Under the pieces are notes generated by a model, which was given only the letters and a program-made list of their open reading frames with translations, was not told the DNA's origin and did no database searches. A stretch of 64,000 bases of DNA. Origin: Lysobacter_K sp043738095. Lineage in GTDB: Bacteria; Pseudomonadota; Gammaproteobacteria; Xanthomonadales; Xanthomonadaceae. Below are positions 10,701-19,604 of the stretch, one piece after another. A program made the position numbers and the translations under genes. The DNA is taken from contig JAYSZI010000064.1 in assembly GCA_043738095.1 (NCBI GenBank), positions 1-64,000 on the forward strand, written 5' to 3'. Positions within the stretch are counted from its first letter, which is position 1. Each line of letters opens with the position of its first letter.

Positions 10701-13700
10701 AGAGTGCCCTCCTCACATAATTCGGCGTCTTCAAGGGCACCGTCGCGTCCCGATGCCAGCCACATCTTCGTGTCGAGCATGTCGGCCAGTTGCGCGATGG
10801 TGGGCAACTCGAGCAAGTCCGCCAACGGAATTTCCCACGGGAACTGGGAACGCAGCTTCACGGCTAGCGCCGCCGCCAGCAGGGAGTTCCCCCCGAGATC
10901 GAAGAAATTATCGTGTATGCCGATCTGCTTGATGCCCAGGATTTCGCGCCAGTGCGCGAGCAGTAGTTTCTGCGACTCGGTTGCGGCCTCGACATACGCT
11001 GTGGAAGTGTCCACGCGCTCGGAATACTGAAGGACATCGTCCGATGCCCTGTTTTCACCTGTGCTCCGAAGCCCAAGGGCAGGCACCCGTATGCCAAAGC
11101 CAGTCTTGCTAGAGCATTCCTTGCTCAATTGCCTCACTTGCTCGGAGAATTCCAGCAATTGACCGAGTTGGCGCGTCCGGGTCTCGAGATCGTCCGAGAA
11201 GGCGCTGCAATCGATCTCTAATGGCAGGAATCCCTTATCGAATTCCTTCCCGGTGCCTACAATGTCTGCGAGCTCGCTCGAGTCGTGCACCAGCACGTCC
11301 GGCTTGTCACTCACCCCGTTGGCCTTCTCTTCGATCCAGAAGCGCTGACGTTCGAAGGGATAAGTGGGAAGCACAACACGAATTCGGCGCGTGCCCGCAT
11401 AGAATCTGCTCCAGTCGGGATCGACACCGGCCAGCCAGAGTTGCGCCAGAGTTTCGGTCATGTGCCGGTAGCCGGCATCACTGCGTTTTGCTGATGGCAT
11501 CGAACTCAGCGTCGTCAGTTCTCTTGCGCGCGTTTGTTTCGCCAACTGGCACAAGACCTGAGCCGGCCCGACTTCCAACAGCAAGCGCTGGTCATCCTCC
11601 GCCATTTTTTCCATACCGCGAGCAAACAGCACCGGCGCGCGCAACTGCTGCGCCCAATATTGCGGATCGCAAGCTTGTTCGGCGCTGATCCAATCGCCAG
11701 ACACGTTTGAGATGAAAGGGATGGTTGGAGCAGAAAACGCAACGGTCGAAAGGATTTCGAGATAAGGAGCGAGCGCCTGTTCCATCAGGCCGGAATGGAA
11801 GGCATGGGATGTGTGCAGCCTGGAGTGCTGGATGCTCCTGCCGTCGAGCTGTGTTTCCAACGCCTTGATGGCCGCATGAGTTCCGGATACGACGCTAAGC
11901 GCAGCACCGTTTTCGGCGGCAAGCCATAGCTCCTCATTCAGATAGACCGAAACCTCATCGGCAGGCAAGGCGATGGACAGCATCGCACCTTCCGGCATGG
12001 AACCCATGAGCTTGGCACGATGGGCCACGAGCTTCACCGCATCCTCTAGTGAAAACACAGCAGACAGGCAGGCGGCGACATACTCACCGATGCTATGGCC
12101 GATCAAAGCCTGTGGCTTCAGCCCCCAGTGCTGCCAAAGCTTCGCCAGCGCATACTCGATGGCGAACAGGACCGGCTGTGTCACGGCAGTGCTTTTGAGC
12201 GCTTCGTTTGCTTCACCGATATCCGTTCCGAACAAAATAGTCTTCAGATCCACTTTGAGGTAACGCTCGAAGATCGCGCAACATTCGTCGAGGTGCTGTC
12301 TGAAGACGGGTTCGAGTTGGTAGAGTTCGGCGCCCATGCGCGCGTACTGGGCACCCTGCCCGGGAAACATGAAGACCACGAGCCGTTCAGTGTGCTTTTG
12401 GATTCCCACAAAGCTGCCGTCAGCCGAGTGCTGCTGCAGTTGTGCCAGTAGGGTTTCGGCACTATCGGCCACATAGGCCTTCCGATACTCGAAGTCGTTA
12501 CGTCCGACCTGTAGCGTGTACGCGGCATCGGCCAGGTTCAGTCCGGGATTTGCCGTCAGGAAGCGCGCAAGGTCGCTCTGCATTGCATTCAATGCCGTTT
12601 CGCTCTTTGCGGAGAGCGGAAAGAACAGCCAAGGCTTCCCGGCATCGCTTTCCTTGATGGCCGGCGCCTGCTCTAACACCATGTGAACGTTGGTTCCACC
12701 AATTCCGAAGGAACTGACGCCGGCTCGCAGCGGCGCATTCTTTCTCGCCTTCCAGTCGATCAACTGTGTATTGACGAAGAAGGGGCTGTTGGCGAAATCG
12801 ATCTTGGGGTTTGGTCTCTCGAAATTGAGGCTCGCCGGCAGTTTCTTGTGCTGCAGCGCCAGCACCGTCTTGATCACGCTGGCGACGCCCCCGGCGGTTA
12901 CCAAGTGGCCGATATTGGTTTTTACCGAACCCAGCGCGCAGTACTGCCTGTCGCTCGTCTGGCGCGAAAAGGCTTTGGTCAGCCCGGCAACTTCGATGGG
13001 GTCGCCCAAATGCGTGCCGGTGCCATGCGCCTCAATGTAGGTAATCGTATCGGGATCGACGCCGGCCAGTTCCTGAGCCTCAATGATGACCTCGGCCTGG
13101 CCATCGGTGCTGGGAGCCGTGTAGCTGGCCTTCTTGTTCCCGTCATTGTTGACCGCGCTGCCTTTCAGCACCGCCAGAATATTGTCGTTGTCGGCGATGG
13201 CCTCTCCGAGACGCTTCAACGCGATGATTCCGAGACCACTGCCGCTTACCGTGCCTGCAGCTCGCTCGTCGAAAGCTCGGCAGTGTCCGTCTGGCGCACC
13301 GATCTTGCCCTCCTGATAGAAGAACGCCTCATTGCGGGTGACCTGGATGGAAACGCCACCGGCCATCGCAAGATCGCATTGGTGATTCAGCAACGCCTCA
13401 GAGGCAAGATGGATGGCTACCGCAGACGACGAACACAGCGTGTTGACGTTGATGCTTGGGCCAGTGAAACCCATGTGATAGGACACCTTGGTCGACAGGA
13501 AATCCTTGTCGTTGGCCAGCATGATCTTGAAGGTGCCGACGCGTTCGATCAGTCCTGGATTGGACTTCAGGTTTCGCAACATATATCCGCTTAAAGCGGC
13601 GCCGGCATAGACACCGACCCGTCCCGAATACTTTTGTGGAGAGTAACCGGCACGCTCCATGAGCTCCCACGCTGCTTCCAGAAACATCCTGTGCTGCGGA

Positions 13701-13999
13701 TCGGTGATTTCGGCTTCGCGCGGCGACATGTTGAAGAAGCGCGCGTCGAAAAGATCGACGTCATCCAATACCGCGTCGGCAGCGACGAACTCGGGGTTGT
13801 CCAGCAGGTGATCGTCGATGCCCATAGACGCCAACTGCTCGTGGTTGAAGAATTTGACGGACTCCACGCCCTTGCTCAAATTCTCCCAGAACGCTTCAAC
13901 ATCCTTCGCCTCCGGAAACCGGCCTGTCATTCCGATAATGGCGATATCGTTGCCTGAATCGTTTGTGTTGTCGTTATCCACAGTTTCGTTGTCGATCAT
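10697..13999 (-). CDS. Type I PKS module KS-AT-ACP (no reductive domains)
   Basis: Polyketide synthase of 1100 residues. The ketosynthase occupies about residues 15-430: active cysteine in NTLCSSSAV near 186, then EAHGTGTHLGDP and KTNIGHL. The acyltransferase has GHSIGEY with its nucleophilic serine near 633, and HAFH near 729, the motif usual for malonyl-CoA. A long polar linker (about 890-1000) leads to an acyl carrier domain (GGNSLLA, serine near 1033). There is no KR, DH or ER, so one malonate extension should leave a beta-keto group. The gene lies 82 nt after the previous PKS, with GAAG before the ATG, and overlaps the downstream NRPS by 4 nt. It would hand its chain to the TubC-like domain of that NRPS. 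Family call is strong; extender choice is inferred from the motif. Confidence 0.95.
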   Translation of the reverse strand: MIDNETVDNDNTNDSGNDIAIIGMTGRFPEAKDVEAFWENLSKGVESVKFFNHEQLASMGIDDHLLDNPEFVAADAVLDDVDLFDARFFNMSPREAEITDPQHRMFLEAAWELMERAGYSPQKYSGRVGVYAGAALSGYMLRNLKSNPGLIERVGTFKIMLANDKDFLSTKVSYHMGFTGPSINVNTLCSSSAVAIHLASEALLNHQCDLAMAGGVSIQVTRNEAFFYQEGKIGAPDGHCRAFDERAAGTVSGSGLGIIALKRLGEAIADNDNILAVLKGSAVNNDGNKKASYTAPSTDGQAEVIIEAQELAGVDPDTITYIEAHGTGTHLGDPIEVAGLTKAFSRQTSDRQYCALGSVKTNIGHLVTAGGVASVIKTVLALQHKKLPASLNFERPNPKIDFANSPFFVNTQLIDWKARKNAPLRAGVSSFGIGGTNVHMVLEQAPAIKESDAGKPWLFFPLSAKSETALNAMQSDLARFLTANPGLNLADAAYTLQVGRNDFEYRKAYVADSAETLLAQLQQHSADGSFVGIQKHTERLVVFMFPGQGAQYARMGAELYQLEPVFRQHLDECCAIFERYLKVDLKTILFGTDIGEANEALKSTAVTQPVLFAIEYALAKLWQHWGLKPQALIGHSIGEYVAACLSAVFSLEDAVKLVAHRAKLMGSMPEGAMLSIALPADEVSVYLNEELWLAAENGAALSVVSGTHAAIKALETQLDGRSIQHSRLHTSHAFHSGLMEQALAPYLEILSTVAFSAPTIPFISNVSGDWISAEQACDPQYWAQQLRAPVLFARGMEKMAEDDQRLLLEVGPAQVLCQLAKQTRARELTTLSSMPSAKRSDAGYRHMTETLAQLWLAGVDPDWSRFYAGTRRIRVVLPTYPFERQRFWIEEKANGVSDKPDVLVHDSSELADIVGTGKEFDKGFLPLEIDCSAFSDDLETRTRQLGQLLEFSEQVRQLSKECSSKTGFGIRVPALGLRSTGENRASDDVLQYSERVDTSTAYVEAATESQKLLLAHWREILGIKQIGIHDNFFDLGGNSLLAAALAVKLRSQFPWEIPLADLLELPTIAQLADMLDTKMWLASGRDGALEDAELCEEGTL

Positions 14000-14081
14000 G
14001 TCGTCTTCTTTTCTGATTCGGGCGTGCGAAATGCTTCATCCGACCTCGTCGGACATCGGCGGTCCTGGTTTTCCGTTCGCG

Positions 14082-17000
14082 CTATCCGCGTCGTCTTACC
14101 TGACGTCTAGCTCGCGCTTCGATCTGCTGTTGGGCCCGCTGCATGGTGATTTCAGCGGATTGCTGCGTTTTTGTTTCGCGCGACTCGCCAAGCGCCTGTG
14201 TCAGTTTTGCGACGGTCGGGTAGTCATAAAGGTCCGTAATCGACAGCCGGCTCGATAGATGGTTCTGTAGCTGCTTGTGAAGCTGTACTAGTAATAGCGA
14301 ATCCCCACCGAGCTCAAAGAAGTTGTCGTGCATGCCGACTGCTTCGATGGCCAGCAAGTCTTCCCAGATCGCGGCTATTGCTCTTTCGTTCTCGGATTTC
14401 GGTTTGACGTAAGCGTTTCCCAAATCTGGACGCGACGACTTCGTGGTGTCTTTGCGCTCTTGCCGATTCAAGAACTCGTCGTACTCAGAGATGCGCGTGT
14501 CTATATCGCCGTAGGCAACCGCGACGGATGGCTCTGCCAGTGCCAGGGTCTGATCGAAAGCCCACAACGCTTGAGTGTTGGAGAGTCCCGAACTCACCAG
14601 ACTCGACTCCCGGCGCATTTTTTGTGCGCGGATCCCACCCTGCACCGATGCCTCGATGCTTTTCTGATCGACTTCGCGCAGCGCGAAGTGCTCGATCTTC
14701 GCAATGGGGGTACCGTCGACCGTGTAGAAGTCGATATCGAACGTAAGGATGCCCCTCTCGCTCGCGCTCTGCGTTGCCAGGAGTCTCGCATAGCTGTAGA
14801 ACGTGCTCGGGATCGGCCGGTAGGACACCAGTCGGCCATAAGAAAACGGAAGGAAGATGCCCTCCCGGTGAAAGGGTCGAAGATAGGCGGTGGCGACATC
14901 CAACAAGGCCGGGTGCAGCCGATGCACTTCCACATCGGCGGCACATGCCTCGGGCAACTGCATCAGCGCCAGACCGTTCTGGGCGCCTAGGCGTATCTGA
15001 CGGATGTTCTGCCAACGCGGACCAAATTCGACCAGTCCAGATTGGCGCTCGCCATCCACCTTTGCGGTGATCTTTCCGAGATGGGCGATCTCATCGGGGT
15101 TGTCGATAATGCGTTCGCTGCATACGGACTGCAGCTGCTCGATGTCGACCGCACTTGCAATCGGCGTGATCGATGCAGGATGGTTGGAAACGAAACCCTT
15201 GGCATGCTGCAACTGCCCACTGTCGACGACGAAATCGAAGCCGTTCTCGCGTCCGGTCAGCGACACCGTGATCTCAGCGACATTGCTCTCGTCAACCAGG
15301 AGCGGCGACAGGAAGACGACATTGGAAAACGTCAGCGCTCCGCCCCGGCTCGCGCGAGCAAGCGCCAGCGATACGACATCGATGTAGTACGAACCGGGTA
15401 GCGTTGCCTTGCCGAAAATCCAATGTTCGCGCAGTGCCCACGAACCATTCGCGGAAAGCGTCTGCTTGAAGATAATCTTGTCGTCTTCGAGCGTGATCAC
15501 CTGCCCCAACAATTCGGCTTCGCTCGGCAGGCTTGCTGCGCGATTCGATGCCGCCATGCCTACCTCGGACCAGGTATCCCAGTTGATGGAAACGACTGCA
15601 GTGCGGTCGCCGAAGAATGCACGTTGAGCGAATGCATCCATATACGCATTGGCGGAGCAGTAGTCGAACTGACCAAATCCCCCGAGAATGGCCGTGATGG
15701 AAGAGCAAAGGACCACGAAGTCAAGATCGCGGCTGGAGAATATCTGGGAGAGGACTTCGCAGCCACGAATCTTAGGTACGAGAACCTTCTCGGTAGCTGC
15801 ATTGTCCTTGCGTACGATTGCCCCGCCGCCGGACACGCCTGCGCAGTGAACTATGCCGTCGAGTCGACCGAACTTCCGTTCGATGTGTCCGGAAACCGTG
15901 TACATATCGTCTGCGGAGGCTACATCGGCTTTCAGTACGTCCACATGGGAGCCAGACTGCTCCAGCAAGAGGATGGTCTCGATGCTACGACTAGTCGGAT
16001 CGTTCGGGTGCCGAACGAGCCAATCCTGGTACTCGCCGGGATCGGGGAAATCGCGACGCGTCGTGAGTATCAGGTTGATCGGAAACTGGCCGGCCATGTG
16101 CTTGGCCAGCGTCAATCCGATTCCTCCGATACCGCCGGTGATGAGATAGGTTCCGCCAGCTTTAAGCGCAATCCCTGTGGCAGGCGCGGAGTCGCCGAAG
16201 GGAGCGATCGGCCGATACTCTCGGCACCAGCGAGCGGTCCCGCGGTAGGAAACGATCTGCGGTGCGTGAGGACAGCGCAGTTCGTTTCGCAGCATATGAA
16301 CGTACCTGGCGATTCTTCCTTCTCCCGCCCAGGGCTCGCCGGTTTCGATCACCCTCGTACGAACGCCGGGCAGTTCTTGCGGTATCACGCGCAGCGCCCC
16401 CATTAGCGTCGCTTTTGCAGGAACGATCGCTTCGTCGCCATTAACACTGAACAACTGGGTAGCGACCAGGGTGAGTAACACCGGTTGATCCGCTGTTCGC
16501 TCCGCGAGTGCTTGGGCGAGATGCATCAGACTGTAGAAGCAATCATCGACCATTTCCGACGTCGACTTCGTGCTTCCGTCGTCGATGGCCCATCCATGAA
16601 CGATCGCGTGAATGTCGATCTGTGCGCGGCGAAGCTCATCCAACAACAGTGCGAAATCGCGCGCACTCGCGGAGTCGAGATGATAGACACCGTTGGAACG
16701 CCGACCAAAGCCGTTGCCGCGGGTGACCCGTATTACCCGGTGGCCCTCATCCTCGAGTTGTTCCGAGAGTGCATCCAGCAAACCGGCCTCATCGCGGAAT
16801 ACCAGGTAATTGATCGGAGTGATCGCTGGTTGTTCATGCGAACCATCGATCCTCTTGCGACTCCAAACCGGCTGGTAAAGACGGACCTCCTGGTCCTGCA
16901 GCGCCACGTCGTTGTTCGATGCTTTGGCGGCGACGACCGGTTGCGGCATGAACTCGGTTGCAAGGAATGCGTAGCCTGGGAGTTGGACCTTGCAACGCCG

Positions 17001-19604
17001 CTCGTGCCGATAGAATGCTCTCCAATCGATAGCGGCACCGGCAACATACAAACGTCCGACCGCGTTCAGCAGTTGGCAAGCGTCGTCGGTTTCTTCGTTT
17101 GCTTGTGGAAGTGCATTGAGCAGCAACTGGGTGTTTCGATACTTTTCGTGCTTCCTTACAAAGGTAGCCAGGCTTCGACCCGGACCCAGCTCAAGGAATA
17201 TCCTATCGTTGTCGCCCAAGGCGTCAGCGATTGCGGTGGACACGTCGACCGTGCCTAGCAAATGTTGGCGCCAATATTCCGGGCTATCGATTTGCTCGTG
17301 AGTGGCCAGACGCCCGGATACATTGGAGTAGTAAGGAATGTTCGGCTCGCCGAACGTCACCGTATCCAAGATGGGCGAGAAACGCGCGAGCACCGGTTCC
17401 ATCAAATGGCTGTGATACCCATGCGAGACTTTCAAGCGACTCGCGGGTATGCCCTTGGCTGAAAGCTCCGACTGCAACGCATCGATAGCCGCGACGCGTC
17501 CGGAAACCACCGACAGCGAGGAACTGTTGAGCGCCGCCAGGGCGACCTCCTCGGACAGATAGGGTCTGATCGCGTCACGGTCCAGGTTCACGCCGAGCAT
17601 TGCACCCGCTTCCGCCTCGGCCATCACAGCACCTCGGTGTACGACCATGCGCAAAGCGTCTTCTAGGCTGAACACGCCGGCTATGCAGGCGGCGACGTAT
17701 TCGCCGATGCTATGCCCGATCATGCTGTCCGGCACAATGCCCCAGCTAATGAACGTCTTGGCCAAGGCGTACTCGACGATGAAAAGTGCAGGTTGCGCTA
17801 AGTGCGTGCTGTTGACATCGGGTACGGGCTCATTGCCGCTTGCTGCAAGTCCCAGTACGCCGCGGACGCTTTTCGCAGTTTGCGGATCGAGCAGTGACAG
17901 GCAGCGATCCACCTCGAGCCGGTATTCGGCGATCTGCTGGTAGGCACGGCTACCCATTGCAAGGTGTTGCGATCCTTGCCCCGGAAACATGAAGGTAATC
18001 TTCGGGCACTGTTTGGCCGGGCGACCAGAAAGAACGAGTGGCGACCCTTCAGTGCGCAGCGCTTCCAGGGCATGGCCAGCACTGTCGGTTACAAGGAAGC
18101 GGCGGTAGTCGAAGTGACTGCGGCCAACGGCCAGCGTGAAAGCGCTGTCGCTCAACGATAGAGAAGGATCACTAGCAAGGCGTTCGGCGAGATGACCTTG
18201 CCACGTATCCAACGACTCCTCGCTCTTTGCCGACCAAGGCAGGAGCTTCCAGCCAGGAAGGTCTTCGTTGTCATCCGGAGCCACGTACTCTTCCAGAATG
18301 ACATGCGCATTGGTCCCGCCTATGCCGAAGGAGCTGACCCCGGCGCGCAACGGGAAGCGATCGTCTTCCCAGGGCGCCAGCTTGTCGTTCACCGTGAAGC
18401 CGGCAGCGGCTAGGTTCGCTTTGGGATTGGCCTGCTCGTAATGCAAGCTTGCCGGCAGTTGGTTGTGCTTCAGGGCCAGGACGGTTTTGATCAATCCCGC
18501 CATGCCCGCCGCCGCATCTAGGTGTCCGATATTGGACTTGACCGAACCGATTCGGCATGCCCCGCTCTGCTGTAGGCCGAATACCTTTCCTAGGGCTTCG
18601 ATCTCGATGGGATCGCCAAGCGGCGTGCCCGTACCATGCGCTTCGATATAGCTGACGGTTTGCGGTTCCACGTCGGCCGCTCGCAGAGCGCTGCGGATCA
18701 CGCGACTCTGGCCCTCGACGCTCGGCGCAGTGAAGCCCGCCTTCATGTGGCCATCGTTATTGATCGCAGAGCCTTTGATGACGCCATGAATGGAGTCGCC
18801 GTCGCGGCGGGCGTCATCGAGGCGTTTCAATACGACCATGCCCATTCCATCACCAGGGACCGTGCCTTGGGCGCTGGCGTCGAACGGACGGCAGTGGCCG
18901 TCCGGCGACAGGATCATCCCTTCCTGATAGCCGTAGCCGCCAAGATCGGAGCGTCCGTTTAGATCATTGGCGTGTATCGCCACAGCGCCCGCCATAGCCA
19001 TATCGCATTCGCCGCTCAGGAGCGCAGTGATAGCGCAATGAACGGCGACGAGCGAGGTGGAACAAGCGGTCTGGACGGTCACCGCCGGACCCTTCAGATT
19101 CAGCTTGTAGGCGACACGCGTGCAGAAGAACTCCCTTCCGTTCAGCGTGAAGACCTCGTACTTCTCCGCGAAGCTATTCGACATGTTGTCGAGGAAGCGG
19201 CTTATCCAAAGCGAGTTATCACCGGCACCTGCATAAAGGCCAACGTTGCACTCCATCGCATCAGGGGCATAGCCTGCATCTTCCAGCGCGTGCCACGCGA
19301 GCTGATGGAAACGACGCAACTGTGGGTCCATCATTGCCGCTTCTCGGGCGCTGTAGCCGAAGAACTCAGCATCGAACTCTAAGGTTCCTTGAACGACACC
19401 CTTCGCCGGAACGAAGTTCGTTTCACGAACTTTGACTGCGGGTGCGCCCGCCCGAATGAGCGCTTCCTTGTCGAAAAAACGGATGCATTCCTTGCCGGAA
19501 CGCAGGTTCTCCCAAAATGCGTCGATATCATTCGCATCCGGGAACTGGCCAGCCAGTCCGACAATCGCTACTTCTAGCCCTGTATCAGGATACTGCTGCT
19601 TCAT
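14082..19604 (-). CDS. Type I PKS module with order KS-AT-KR-DH-ACP
   Basis: Polyketide synthase of 1840 residues. The ketosynthase has TACSTSLVAVH (cysteine near 180), EAHGTGTPLGDP and KSNIGHLDAAAG. The acyltransferase has GHSIGEYVAAC near 627 and SHGYHS near 726, closer to malonyl (HAFH) than methylmalonyl (YASH). The ketoreductase has TYLITGGIGGIG near 1151, serine in LCSSI, and the catalytic tyrosine in FDYCSANAYMD near 1313; no LDD motif is visible, so it is not obviously a B-type KR. After the KR comes a hot-dog dehydratase: HWIFGKATLPG near 1392 and HPALLD near 1562. The carrier domain has GGDSLL near 1765. Placing DH after KR is opposite to the usual cis-AT order. A good ribosome site (AAGGA) precedes the ATG, and the start overlaps the previous NRPS end by 20 nt. 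Expected product step: an alpha,beta-unsaturated C2 unit. Confidence 0.94.
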   Translation of the reverse strand: MKQQYPDTGLEVAIVGLAGQFPDANDIDAFWENLRSGKECIRFFDKEALIRAGAPAVKVRETNFVPAKGVVQGTLEFDAEFFGYSAREAAMMDPQLRRFHQLAWHALEDAGYAPDAMECNVGLYAGAGDNSLWISRFLDNMSNSFAEKYEVFTLNGREFFCTRVAYKLNLKGPAVTVQTACSTSLVAVHCAITALLSGECDMAMAGAVAIHANDLNGRSDLGGYGYQEGMILSPDGHCRPFDASAQGTVPGDGMGMVVLKRLDDARRDGDSIHGVIKGSAINNDGHMKAGFTAPSVEGQSRVIRSALRAADVEPQTVSYIEAHGTGTPLGDPIEIEALGKVFGLQQSGACRIGSVKSNIGHLDAAAGMAGLIKTVLALKHNQLPASLHYEQANPKANLAAAGFTVNDKLAPWEDDRFPLRAGVSSFGIGGTNAHVILEEYVAPDDNEDLPGWKLLPWSAKSEESLDTWQGHLAERLASDPSLSLSDSAFTLAVGRSHFDYRRFLVTDSAGHALEALRTEGSPLVLSGRPAKQCPKITFMFPGQGSQHLAMGSRAYQQIAEYRLEVDRCLSLLDPQTAKSVRGVLGLAASGNEPVPDVNSTHLAQPALFIVEYALAKTFISWGIVPDSMIGHSIGEYVAACIAGVFSLEDALRMVVHRGAVMAEAEAGAMLGVNLDRDAIRPYLSEEVALAALNSSSLSVVSGRVAAIDALQSELSAKGIPASRLKVSHGYHSHLMEPVLARFSPILDTVTFGEPNIPYYSNVSGRLATHEQIDSPEYWRQHLLGTVDVSTAIADALGDNDRIFLELGPGRSLATFVRKHEKYRNTQLLLNALPQANEETDDACQLLNAVGRLYVAGAAIDWRAFYRHERRCKVQLPGYAFLATEFMPQPVVAAKASNNDVALQDQEVRLYQPVWSRKRIDGSHEQPAITPINYLVFRDEAGLLDALSEQLEDEGHRVIRVTRGNGFGRRSNGVYHLDSASARDFALLLDELRRAQIDIHAIVHGWAIDDGSTKSTSEMVDDCFYSLMHLAQALAERTADQPVLLTLVATQLFSVNGDEAIVPAKATLMGALRVIPQELPGVRTRVIETGEPWAGEGRIARYVHMLRNELRCPHAPQIVSYRGTARWCREYRPIAPFGDSAPATGIALKAGGTYLITGGIGGIGLTLAKHMAGQFPINLILTTRRDFPDPGEYQDWLVRHPNDPTSRSIETILLLEQSGSHVDVLKADVASADDMYTVSGHIERKFGRLDGIVHCAGVSGGGAIVRKDNAATEKVLVPKIRGCEVLSQIFSSRDLDFVVLCSSITAILGGFGQFDYCSANAYMDAFAQRAFFGDRTAVVSINWDTWSEVGMAASNRAASLPSEAELLGQVITLEDDKIIFKQTLSANGSWALREHWIFGKATLPGSYYIDVVSLALARASRGGALTFSNVVFLSPLLVDESNVAEITVSLTGRENGFDFVVDSGQLQHAKGFVSNHPASITPIASAVDIEQLQSVCSERIIDNPDEIAHLGKITAKVDGERQSGLVEFGPRWQNIRQIRLGAQNGLALMQLPEACAADVEVHRLHPALLDVATAYLRPFHREGIFLPFSYGRLVSYRPIPSTFYSYARLLATQSASERGILTFDIDFYTVDGTPIAKIEHFALREVDQKSIEASVQGGIRAQKMRRESSLVSSGLSNTQALWAFDQTLALAEPSVAVAYGDIDTRISEYDEFLNRQERKDTTKSSRPDLGNAYVKPKSENERAIAAIWEDLLAIEAVGMHDNFFELGGDSLLLVQLHKQLQNHLSSRLSITDLYDYPTVAKLTQALGESRETKTQQSAEITMQRAQQQIEARARRQVRRRG

